A stretch of DNA of 64,000 bases from Zoroaster sp. YZ-2022 (lineage: Eukaryota > Echinodermata > Asteroidea > Forcipulatida > Zoroasteridae). Location of the stretch: contig CM055816.1 in assembly GCA_029582265.1 (NCBI GenBank), positions 80,284,472 to 80,348,471 on the forward strand, read 5' to 3'. The notes under the pieces were generated by a model. The model saw only the letters and a program-made list of their open reading frames with translations. It had not been told where the DNA came from and searched no databases. Made by a program: the position numbers and the translations under genes. Below, in pieces: positions 33,801-43,389 of the stretch (position 1 is its first letter; each line of letters begins with the position of its first letter).

Positions 33801-36800
33801 TGCCATCTTAAAAAATAGATTTCCTCTCTCTCTTTTAAGAGTTAATAATAGCCTTTTTGTAATTGGCCTTGTTTTTCACAGAAAGTTTGAACTGTTACGA
33901 CTATGTAGTATCTCTTGAACAACATATTGGCAATGGGTACCTTGATTTTGCTGTAGAGGTTGTGGCTGTTCATCTTTTTGGGGAGCTTTCTTGATTTCTG
34001 TATTGTCGTGAATCAAATTTTTCCTGATATACCGCAGGCGATCCTCGAGGTAACCACTTGCAGGTCTCCCCTTCTTCCCTTTAATGTACCACAGTTCCTG
34101 TCACAAAAAAGAAACAGGTTGGTTACTCCTTATGAAAGTGAAATGGAACATTTAAACTGAAGTTGGAAATCATGTATAAAAAGTGGGAGGTGGTTGCAGA
34201 AAGTCCAAAACAAGAGCAAATTTACAGTTTTGACAGTTTTTCCTTTTATCAAGTGTGTAAGATTTGATAACGAGGCTTTTTTCTTTTAATAAAGAAGGCT
34301 ATTAGAGATGATGTTTGCACTATTAAGTAGGGGTTTAGACATCACCAGAAGTAAGCAGTGGGTTTGAGTCTACCGATACTTGGTGAAAGTGCAAAATGCT
34401 ATTAATTCTGTCTTGATAAAATCCTATCAAGTAACTATCAAACATCCCATAATTGTCTGTCCATTCTCACGGTTTGCTAAAGATGTCCATGCACATTATT
34501 CAATATTTCAGGAACTTTATACACAGACTGTGACACAATTTACTGGATAGAAAACATAACTGAAAATCATTAAAAATTAATGCTAGCTGCCCACTCATCA
34601 AGTTCAGTTAATTTCATTAAAAAACTCACATATCCAGTCTCTCCTTTGGGGTCCTTGAGGAAATCAAATATCTCCACAAGACTCAATGCCAGGGTCTCTT
34701 TGGTTTGAGATGATGGGCTGTAAGAAAAATAGGTAAAAAGAGTTACAATACACTATATATTTTTATGTGGCCTGTGATGAAGTGCCTATTTCGTTTACAC
34801 TTTACTGATATAAACATGAAGTTATTCAAAACATTGTTTGCTTGTATAAGGGAATGAACAAGTATAACATTCTTACTTTTTCCCGTAAGTGTCCATCAAA
34901 TGGCCGACTAGTGCATTCTTGATGACTTTTGTGTCTGCCCTTGATGCAAATTTATTCTTTTCAATGTTGTCAATAGTTGCTTGCCCTTTCGGGACTGCAG
35001 ACACTATGGCTCTTATATCCTGCAGTAAAATAAACAAAAATGGGAAGTACATGTAATTCAGTGTTGTAGACAGGCTCATCACAAATACCAATTAAGTCAA
35101 AAACTGTTTTTACCAATTGTATCCAAAGTGATTAGCAAATGTCATGTTTTTATTCATAGTGCACATATCTCACAGCAAATAAAATTTACTTTTACAAATT
35201 ATAACAATATTAAGTACATTCCTCTCTACTCTGTAGCAATTTATTTTTCTATAACTTTCCACTATGTTTCACCATGGAGCTATAAAAAATGATTCCATGA
35301 TTTGACATAATATAACAAAAATATGTATGTATTCAGAGGTCAAAGAAACAATTCAATATTTGATTTAATATTTGATTTGAAAAAATGCAAACATCACTGA
35401 CACTGCAGCTATGAAATAAACTCTAGTAAGCCAATTATAGCAGTAGCGGACTTACAAACTGTACTCTTTGTTTTTTCGGTGGAGGTTCAAGGGATGACAC
35501 AGGCTGCATATCTGGTGGTTCACCGCGTGAAGGGCTGGCGTATCCTGACATCATACTCTCAAAGATCTGCAGTGCAAAATATGTTGATCATCTTAAATTG
35601 TCTGTTTATATTTACAAGCAACATTACATCAAAACTCTAATGCAAACATTATGACTATCTTCCCATTTCCAGATAGTTTTCTTTAAAAGTTAGACAGCCT
35701 GACGTTTCGATCCTAGCAGCACCTGCTGTCAGGCCCTCCAACTTTAAAGATTTGTATAAATCATTTCAGGCAAATCCATTCAGTAAGCAGTTATTACTTC
35801 TCAGTTTTGTGTAATGTAACACACTATTCCAAAATGTGTTTAGTGATATAATACAAAACAGGACCTATACAGGGTAAGTGTTACAACTTGTTGCAATGAG
35901 CTCACAAATTCATGATGGTGTCTTTATTACATTTTTCAACATGCATTACTGACATGGAGTATTGTCCTAAGCAAGTTGAAAACGGGTAGATATGTAGAAA
36001 TTAGTGTCTTGGGGGGAGTAGCTTTGCACTGCATGGACAGGCTTATAATCTCCCAGGCTTTCTGGTGTTTTCACTGTAATTTCCAAGGTGTCTGGAGCCT
36101 TCACAGCATAAGCATGGTAGTGATCATTGAAACTAAGAGTAATCCATGGATTCACTAAGAAATACATCTTGTCATTCAGCAGTACGATTTGTTGCACCTC
36201 TCCAAAATCGGGTAAGTTCTCACCCCAAGACAAAAGGAGGATTGTGTTAGGCTTTATCTGGTAGCCATTTACTACCACTACGCTTGCTAAAGTTATATCA
36301 GAGTCTAAATTACACCCCAGACTGGCACAAACAGTTTCAGCATTTTCCAAGCTAGTGACGGGGACCACTTCTTGGCTGGCTATTTCAATGCCTCTTGTTT
36401 CAACACTCTCCTTTAGAAGAAAATCATAGCTTTGTCCAAGCTGGTGCCTCTTTACCACTGTCTTCGCTATATTTATGTAATTGTAGCATGTTTTTGCCAC
36501 ATGTTTTAGAGCTTTATGCTTGGCCTCAAATCGCATAGCAGAATAGGGAGGCAGTGGTCCAACTAGCCGAATAATGCGTGGGTAATGAATTAAGTGATGC
36601 TGCTTAGGTATTAATGGGATAGCTGGAAACAACTGCTTAAACAGTCTGTGATGATCAGTAATTTTTCCTTTGAGCATGTAAGTTGCAGCACAAGTTATAC
36701 TTGGTGCTAGAAGCAACTTGTGTATGCTCAGTAGCTCCAGCAGCAAAGCCCAGTGATCTGAATCTTCACTCACTTTGTCACCAATGATTAATGGTAAGTA

Positions 36801-39800
36801 GTTGAAGAGACACTGCATCTGGGAAGCCTTTTGTCCACTGCTCCCTTTTGGATTCGCTAGTGAATTTGGTGTAATTACACTTGGGCGATTCTTTGCATCT
36901 ACAAATCCATAGCTGAATGCTGCGATTCTGCCATTCAGTTCAACCAGGCTAAAACAGTTCTGCTCAATCAGTGCACTGATGATGAGCTTCACTTCCATGG
37001 GGACGACTCCTTCAAGAAGATCATGCATCAAGTCAGGAGCAAAGTTGAACACAACATGGTAATAACTCAGCTCATTCAGGGTGCTGTAATGGGATACACC
37101 TGTCTTGGACAAATCTTTAATTTCAATGTCTTGGGCATAATTTTCCTCATCTCTTAGTGAGGTTGTATTTTCCTCCAATTGCTCTTGACATTTTTCTCTA
37201 TGCTCTTTGCAGTGTCTACAGGGATAGTTTGCAGTAAACCCTCTTGCATAGCCCAACATTCCATGCACTCCGAGATTGTCACCAACTACTTGAAAAGGTT
37301 TGGGTCGCACAAGTCCTCTGAATTCAGGGGTGTCAAGGGAAATTCCATCATCATATACCTTCTGAAAGTCTTGCACAATTACCTTTTGAACACTGTCGAT
37401 GCCATATTTTGTAACAAGCTGTGATTTGACTAACGCCACCAGTAGTATGTTGCTCAAACGGCTTTGGAACTTTCTTGGCATGCACAATAATGACATGTAA
37501 AATGCACACAACTTGTGAACACCCTTACGAGACCCTAAAGGGTTTGCTGGCTCCCAATCGTCACTATACATGTACAACAGAATAGGAAGAACAACACATC
37601 CCGCCTCCTGAAACATCTCTTTAAAAAACCTGCCATCTTGATACGACTTTAACACCCCTGTTTCAGCATCCTCATTTCGTTGATATTCTAATACAGCTCT
37701 CATCATCCCAGGCAACTGGAGATACAATTTTAACACATCTTGAATAGGAACATACATAAATGATTCATTTTTTTCAACATGTTCCATTCGGCCAGTAGTC
37801 TTATTCAAAGAAGCATTATATGTAGAACCCAGAAATCTTTCCTCTGGCATAACAATAACACCAAGTTCCTTAGCATACTTCAATTGGTTGTAGTCAGATT
37901 TGAGACTGGCAAAACTGTCTTTCAAAAGGTCGCATTCAGTAATAGCAGTTTCAAAATTCTTTTGAGTTAAAAACCCGTTCTCAAAGTCGTTCTTCATGAA
38001 GACCAATTTAGACTTCATGTGATCAACTGTTGTATCCATCAATTCCTCCACATGTTCAGTGATAGTTTTGATTGTTGATATTGGAATACCGGTGGTTCTC
38101 TTCAGACTTGCAATAAACAAGGCTGCTTCATGTTTTAAGTCTGTTTTAATTTCCTCAGTAAATATTCTGTATTGGTCACCATCACCATCACCATCTTCAT
38201 CGATTCCGACTTCTTGATTATCAACAACTGCATCATTCATGCCATTGTGAAAATCAGCTGCGACATGCTGTTTCAGTTGTCTATGTAAATGATCGTTCAT
38301 GATGTGTCTTTTATATGTTTTGCAGTGGGAAAACTGTCGCTGGCAACCAGTCTCATGGCAAATGATGTGAGTCGAGGTGCTTGAATTAATGTTATGAATG
38401 TACTTTATGTGACTGAAAAAATGGCCAACTGAACCAGTGATTGGCTTCAGACATTTAAAGCATGTAAAACTCACTTCTTCTGGTCCACTTGGGTTGTGGA
38501 TAGCATCTTTCCAGTTGCTGTATTCACTTTTAAATTTCAAGCGTTGACCAATTTTAGGAATGAGTTCCTTCAAGGTAGCATCGTCTAATAGATGAAATGC
38601 CTCATCATCAACTTCATTTTCTGCAAAGGCAAAACAAGTAGAATTAATCACTTAAGATGTAGAATATACCTGTACCAATTGTGTCTTTTCATTGAAAGTT
38701 ATAATTGGTGGGGTGGGGCCTTTTTAACCAATTATTATTATTGTTGTTATTAGTATTTTATTTTATTTTATTTTATTAGTATTTTATTTTAAACCAAAGG
38801 CATCTGCAGCTCTAAAACAAAACCCCTGCCATGCCCTGATTTCCTTCATAATCTGAAACACCTGACCCTTCATAACTTAATTTTTAACATGAACATATGC
38901 AACTTATCTTTGTACAGGGGTCCAAGTATCATCCTGCATACATCAGTGAATTTTTTATTTAATTTTATTTTATTGGAGTGGGTGGGAGGGAAGGGTTCTA
39001 TGCACCACAATTTTATTTATTTATTTTGTTGATGCACTATACCTTGTATTTGTATGGGACTGCATATAAAAAAAATGATATATTCTCAAAAAGAGTTTTA
39101 TTCGTATATTATAGAAAACAAAATAGGCCTACGTAAATGTATTTTGTATGATGATAACAATAACAAGTTATCAAAAACAAAGAGTGCTCTCAAAGATTTA
39201 GTCCATATGAATTGTTGATTTAGAACAGGCATGACAATCAAATTTGTAAAGATACTCTGTACCAAGTACATGTAACGTTACAGGCACTGTACATATACAA
39301 TGTAGTAATGTACAGGACTACACTGCCAGAGATGGACTCCTGCACACAACACGACGGAGTCCAGCCTACTTTCCTTACATTACATTTCAGGGTGCATTTA
39401 CAATACAATTTTTTTCATAATTTTACATGATGGAGGAAGCAGAAAATATCCATATTGTCCTTATGTCAAGATTTCGTAGAATCCTGGTTTAGACATGTTA
39501 AAATTAAATGTGTCCGTAGCCTAGTTTACATACATGCTCAGCAAAAATACATCAACAACTTCCTGTTTTCGTTGTGTGTTTTTGTGTGTGTGTGACTTTG
39601 CTTTCTTGACATATTTTTCCGACACTGTATGCGACACGCGCGCGCATCACACACGCCGCTCACGTACACAGATGGTCGTATACAATGTACATTCACCAGT
39701 TTACGTGTGTTGTGTGCGTGATGCGCGCGTGTGTCGCTTGCGCGCTCTTGATCTTACGAAGCTTGTACGTACGTGCGAGCGCATCCACCACGCATGCCGC

Positions 39801-40296
39801 ACATGTACATGTCGTACGCAGTGTCGGAAAAAGAAGTCAACAAAAAGTCATAACGTAAACAGGAAAATGTCAAATTATTTGTTGAATTAATACCACATAG
39901 CCAAGGCCTACACTGTCATTTCACATTTCTAAAATCTAGCGATCTGCGAAAAAAATAAAAACAATCTCTTGTAAAAGCCTCGCATTCCATGATGTTAATA
40001 AGCTGCTGGACTCTGTCGCGTTATAGGCCTAACTTATAAAATTATCTTGTAGGCCTAACTGTTATATTTGTATTGTAATTCTTGCATGCAACGGAGGACA
40101 TCACTACACTGGGAATTAGTATTTCTTGCTGCAAACAAATCATCTCCGGGCAACTAGCAACCACCCCCAGTCAAACACATTATTTTATACAACAGAGAAT
40201 ACATTTACAGAAAATACATCTTGTGTTTTTACCTTCAAATATCTCTGTGAGGTTTTCCAACCCCCACTCTTTCAGTTTTGCTGTCACGTCCGCCAT
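30843..40296 (-). CDS. EnSpm-1 accessory protein, SAM-domain (SAMD3-like), 10 exons
   Basis: Inferred exons on the minus strand: 40296-40233, 38620-38475, 35566-35456, 35019-34877, 34717-34630, 34097-33941, 33425-33229, 32611-32446, 32175-32057 and 31172-30843 (stop TGA-type end at 30843). The lengths sum to 1521 nt (506 aa). All introns are GT-AG and all phases agree. The first 70 codons give a SAM domain shared with the transposase (WGLENLTEIFE, then LKELIPKIGQRLKF). The middle has a basic patch (PPPKKQRVQF) and charged helices. The C terminus (QPFILMIGGSRLRPSQVFVI) resembles a family found in many fish proteins annotated as sterile alpha motif domain-containing protein 3-like. By analogy with plant TnpA it may bind the subterminal repeats; that role is inference. 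Exon 2 uses the internal donor at 38474. Confidence 0.75.
32252..32280 (+). ncRNA. Degenerate hammerhead-like motif in EnSpm-1 intron
   Basis: CTGAAAA, a GGGCAG/CTGCCC hairpin and AAAACATCGA imitate the hammerhead layout CUGANGA - stem II - GAAA, but the core bases are altered. It is probably a relic of a Penelope- or retrozyme-type sequence. Confidence 0.3.
35697..35733 (-). ncRNA. Hairpin with GAAACGTC, ribozyme-like relic
   Basis: The minus strand reads CCTGACAGCAGG, TGCTGC, then GATCGAAACGTCAGGC. CCTGAC/GTCAGG can pair, and an outer pair (AACTTTAAAG with CTTTAAAAGTT, 35681-35751) encloses it. It ends in the GAAAC typical of hammerheads but lacks a proper CUGANGA. It lies between the transposase stop and exon 3 of the accessory gene. 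Confidence 0.3.
35923..35928 (-). terminator. Polyadenylation signal AATAAA of the transposase
   Basis: AATAAA on the minus strand about 40 nt after the transposase stop codon. Use of this site would give the unspliced, transposase-type 3' end; read-through is needed to reach the accessory exons. Confidence 0.55.
35967..40296 (-). CDS. EnSpm-1 transposase (tnp2-like) with SAM and zinc fingers, 2 exons
   Basis: Exon 1 is 40296-40233 (ATG in the context AATAATGG) and exon 2 is 38620-35967; the 1612-bp intron is GT-AG with a GCCTTTGCAG acceptor. The spliced frame is 2718 nt (905 aa) without a break. A SAM domain spans about residues 5-60. Two Cys/His fingers follow (CFKCLKPITG and CHETGCQRQF), then an acidic run. 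The catalytic region shows the CACTA-type signature YSDDWEPANPLGSRKG (about 373-388), VVGDNLGVHG (466-475), a CRHC...C cluster and PDLMHDLLEGVV (550-561), and later MRFEAKHK. These are marks of the tnp2/EnSpm DDE transposases. It cuts and joins element ends in the nucleus. The SAM domain may mediate pairing with the accessory protein, which shares it. Confidence 0.88.
38469..38474 (-). promoter_or_regulatory. Internal splice donor GTGAGT that ends the SAM exon
   Basis: Within the transposase ORF, after codons for PSGPEE, the strand reads GAA GAA|GTGAGT in phase 0. This is a near-consensus donor placed directly after the SAM domain. Exon 3 of the accessory gene at 35566 also begins in phase 0. 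Retention of this site gives transposase; use of it gives the accessory protein. Confidence 0.65.
39558..39868. mobile_element. MITE-like foldback inside EnSpm-1 intron 1
   Basis: The left arm (TTCCTGTTTTCGTTGTG, TGACTTT, TTGAC, TTTTTCCGACACTG) returns inverted on the right side (CAGTGTCGGAAAAAG ... CATAACGTAAACAGGAAA). A GT-rich run in the left arm breaks the symmetry. The core is CpG-rich. The target duplication is not clear. It lies in the intron, so it does not disturb the coding exons. Confidence 0.55.
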
Positions 40297-40384
40297 TATT
40301 TCTCGTTGGAAAAGTGGAACTTCTGCTGCTGCTAAGCGCGGCAAAAAATGCACCAATGAAAACTCGTTCAGGCTAGCACGTGAC

Positions 40385-40669
40385 CTTCGTTGGGCAAAGT
40401 TATTTTAACCAATCAGCTGCCCAACAACGGCAAAGGAAGGTGTTGTGCAAGATGAATTGGTTAAAATAGTGTACATTTTAACCAATGTTTGGTAGTTCTG
40501 TTTTGTATATCACCCAACCTTTATTTTACCCAGCCTGCAAGCACAGTTTACTTTAACCAATCAATTATTTAAAATTTGTTTACCAAATTAATGAAATCTA
40601 ACCAACATGAGGCGATTTTTAACCAATTAAATGTTAATCAGTGGAATATTAACCAGTGTTTTGAGAGTG
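40385..40669. repeat. EnSpm-1 right subterminal repeats
   Basis: Clustered TTAACCAA/TTGGTTAA, CCCAAC and GTTGGGC motifs in both orientations over the last 285 bp, matching those at the left end. They lie 5' of the shared start codon, so they may also act in the promoter. Confidence 0.75.
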
Positions 40670-40671
40670 TA

Positions 40672-40762
40672 TATAGTCCCTGGTCGTTTCCGGTCCAATC
40701 TCCGGAGCAAATAGTTCTCACACCGGCGGTTGCAACCGGCGGTTTCCAAAGTGTCCATTACA
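40672..40762 (-). repeat. 5' LTR of Gypsy-2, outer part
   Basis: The remaining 91 bp of the split LTR, identical to the end of the other LTR across the compared bases, followed by the GTAT target duplication. Beyond it, 40767-41101 holds only intron-like AT-rich sequence. Confidence 0.93.
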
Positions 40763-41101
40763 GTATGTTTAATGGGGAAATATGGGAAAGTGTGTTAACG
40801 TGTTGCTCTTAGCACCCTGAAACTGTTACATTTTGCCTTTAAAGATGGCTTGTTGTTGAATAATTTATCAACTTTTTCACATTACACATGACCTTGCAGT
40901 GTAATCCGTCAGACTCTTGCTGGTTTTAAAGCACTTTTGCAAAGTGTACTGTGTTTTCAATTGTCAGGGACCTCGTAGAAAAACAAGGGTTTCTTAAATG
41001 TTTAGCCAGTTTATTTCTGTGGCACAGTCACCAAAATCTATCAACATCAATTTTGTGTAGTGTATATTTGTTAAAGTAGTTTCACCATTTTCATTTTACA
41101 G

Positions 41102-41290
41102 TTGGAGCTCTGGTCCTTCCCTGAGAGTGAACAGGATGACGCCTCATCTATTCCATCCAATCCTTCCGGTAGCACAATCTCAAGTGGTGATTCCCAACCC
41201 TCGACAGAATCTACATGTAGCCTGATTGACGAACAAGAAATGACTGTGGAAACGCCGCCTCCTTCCATGGGATATGGATCAAATAACGAG
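41102..41290 (+). pseudogene. DUF7869-type transposase gene, Ser-rich exon B
   Basis: A TTTTACAG acceptor is followed by 63 codons in phase 0 (LELWSFPESEQDD, then a Ser/Pro/Thr-rich linker) up to GAG|GTACAA, a weak donor. The phase matches exon A at 21511. The phase to the next part (41705) does not fit directly, so an exon is missing or the real donor is elsewhere. Confidence 0.45.
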
Positions 41291-41350
41291 GTACAAAATG
41301 TTAGATCCTAATTATGTTGCACATAGGTAAACTGGTTAGTATATTAATTA

Positions 41351-41460
41351 TCACACGCGCGCTCGTGGAATACGGAAAAAATATAGCGCTTCTGCATCCC
41401 ATAGTGGATATGGGACGCAGACGCGCTATATATTTCCGTATTCCACGAGCGCGCGTGTGA
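41351..41460. mobile_element. 110-bp near-perfect palindromic MITE, TA-flanked
   Basis: The two arms (TCACACGCGCGCTCGTGGAA and onward, through TACGGAAA and ATATAGCGC) are almost perfect inverted copies around a short centre. TA lies on both sides, as expected for Tc1/mariner-type insertion. No ORF. It sits in the intron between exon B and the main coding part. Confidence 0.75.
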
Positions 41461-41704
41461 TAACAAATTTATCTTCCAGCCTCATTACTTTCAACCTCAT
41501 TATAAAGAAACAAACGACGCACGAAGTTTAAAATTGTTGAGCGTTATTTCATGACGAGCAGCACGCGGAAAGTTTAGAACGTTATTTTGCACTGTCCATA
41601 TACGGAGCGTACCTATGTATGCATTCAATGTATTTCGCGACATAACTAGGGAAATACATGCACCCCAAAACTGTCAGTACATGTGGATGTGAGTTGAAAC
41701 CCAG

Positions 41705-43389
41705 AGAAATGGAAACAAAACATCCGGAAGCAGAAGAGAAATTCTGGTGAGTCGTATACATCTGGTAATGGGAAGGAGCGCCCTGCAAGACAGATTGGCC
41801 GATCTTGTCCAGATACATGCAAGCTTAAATGCTCACTGAACATACCTGTCGATCAAAGGGAAAAGATTTTTGAGCTTTTCTATAACACTGCCTCGTATGA
41901 ACGACAACGAGATTTCATTCTTCAAAATGTTAAGGCGGCACCAAATGTCAAGAAAGCACAAGCAAAGCGGGTTAACCGTGTTTATCATTTGCCAGTTGAA
42001 GACAAGAAGGTGCAGGTAAGTCAACTATTTTTTCTCAACACATTGAGCATTGGGGAGAAGATGGTTACGTACACCTTAAGAAAGAAGAAAGGTGTTGTCT
42101 TCTGCAAGCCAGATAAAAGAGGCAAACATAATCCAGTACATAAAGCCAAGGAGGTAGATTTGGATGCAATTCGGGCTCATATAAAAAAGTTTCCAGTAAT
42201 GCCTTCCCACTACTGCAGAGCTACCACAAAACGGAAGTACTTGTCTCCAAATTTAAGTGTGGCAAAGATGTATGACCTGTATGTGGAGGAATGTTTGAAA
42301 CCACTGTCCCTGAAGCAATATCGCCATGTGTTCAATACAGAATTTAACTTGGGTTTTCATGTTCCAAAGAAGGATGAGTGCAAAAATTGCACCTGCTATA
42401 CCAACGCATCTTCTGAACTTAAAAAGAAACTAGAAACAGAACATCAAAAACATCTTTAAAAAAACAAGGAAATCGCAAGAAAAGAAAAGGATCAAGACAA
42501 GAGCAAGGCAGCAATAGATCCGGCATTCAGATCGTTCACATTTGACCTCCAACAGGTTTTGTCAACCCCTTCCTCGAATACGTCCGTGTTGTTCTACAAA
42601 CGGAAACTTTCATCCTACAACTTTACGGTCTATAACCAACAAAGTGGAGAAGGTACGTGCTTCATGTGGAGCGAGGTCAATGGACGCTGAGGTTCCTGTG
42701 AAATAGGAACATGCCTCATGAAGTACCTGCAGCAACAGCCGGAAACCGTGAAGCATGTCACACTTTCTCTGATAGTTGTGGCGGGCAAAATCGCAATCAA
42801 TTCGTTGCAGCAGGATTATTGTACATGGTCAGAACATCATCAATTTCTGTGATAGAACAAAAATTCCTAGAAAGCGGCCACACACAAATGGAAGTCGATT
42901 CAATGCACAGTTGTATTGAACAAGCCAAAAAGAAAACCACTGTTTTCCACCCAGACCAATGGTCTACTGTTGCTTCATTGGCAAGAAGGAAAAGGTTGTG
43001 CAGATGAGGTACAATGAGTTCTATGACCTCAAGAAGCTTTCTGGACATTTACTGCATAATGTCAAGAAGGATATATAAATGGTGAAACAGTCCACTGGAT
43101 GAAGATCAAGAACTTGAAGTTTGAGAAGGATGCACCTCATCTGATCAAATACAGGTACGGATTTGATGAAGAATTCCAAGTGCTTCGTGTGAGTGCCTCA
43201 GGAAGACGCAAAGGGCGTGAAGTGAACCTGGAAAGCCGATACAGTGCTCAAATCAAGATCTCCGCTGCAAAAAGGGCCGATCTCATCAACCTCTGTGATA
43301 CACATGTTATCCCTGAAGCTTCCAAGACAACTGATTGTGACGGCAACAGTGATGATGACAATGGTCAAATGCATATCCCTGAAGATTAA
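41705..43389 (+). pseudogene. DUF7869-family transposase-like gene, main part, broken
   Basis: From a CCCAG acceptor the frame encodes a basic segment (KWKQNIRKQKRNSGESY), a Cys pair (CPDTCKLKC), REKIFELFYNTASYERQRDF and a long conserved stretch with KGVVFCKPDKRGKH and FHVPKKDECKNC. A DDE-like core follows (FSDSCGGQNRNQF, then ESGHTQMEVDSMHSCIE) and a basic C-terminal part (RVSASGRRKGREVNLE). I recognise the pattern from abundant invertebrate proteins carrying the DUF7869 domain, which look transposon-derived. It is broken by a stop at 42457-42459, a stop after EVNGR (about 42690), a one-base loss before FSDSC, and a further frameshift near 43007-43099. The exact superfamily is uncertain. Confidence 0.7.

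Larger units (their letters stand above)
28709..40669 (-). mobile_element. EnSpm-1: 11,961-bp CACTA/EnSpm-like DNA transposon, apparently complete
   Basis: The boundaries are exact because the insertion splits an LTR whose other copy is intact. The ends read CACTCTCAGAAC and, on the other strand, CACTCTCAAAAC, forming an imperfect terminal inverted repeat that continues with TGGTTAA. TA is duplicated at 28707-28708 and 40670-40671. The element encodes a two-exon transposase and a ten-exon accessory protein, both transcribed from the right end on the minus strand with a shared start. Both ends carry clustered GTTGGTTA/GTTGGGCAA motifs. It landed in a retrotransposon that is itself about 1% diverged between LTRs, so it is very young. 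The CACT ends, short duplication and tnp2-like protein support EnSpm; the TA target alone could also suggest Tc1/mariner, but the protein does not. Confidence 0.93.
21526..40762 (-). mobile_element. Gypsy-2, Ty3/Gypsy element interrupted by EnSpm-1
   Basis: Two 309-bp LTRs (21526-21834, and 28491-28708 plus 40672-40762) flank gag and pol on the minus strand. Termini are TGTA and TACA. The flanks carry a GTAT duplication (21522-21525 and 40763-40766), or AGTAT if the terminal base is counted outside the LTR. The LTRs differ at only two or three of 309 positions, so insertion was recent. A purine tract (AAGGAGGGGGTGA) precedes the 3' LTR. The 5' LTR, and with it the promoter, was later split by an 11.96-kb DNA transposon, so the element cannot now be transcribed normally. 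Several one-base frameshifts also disable pol. Confidence 0.94.
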
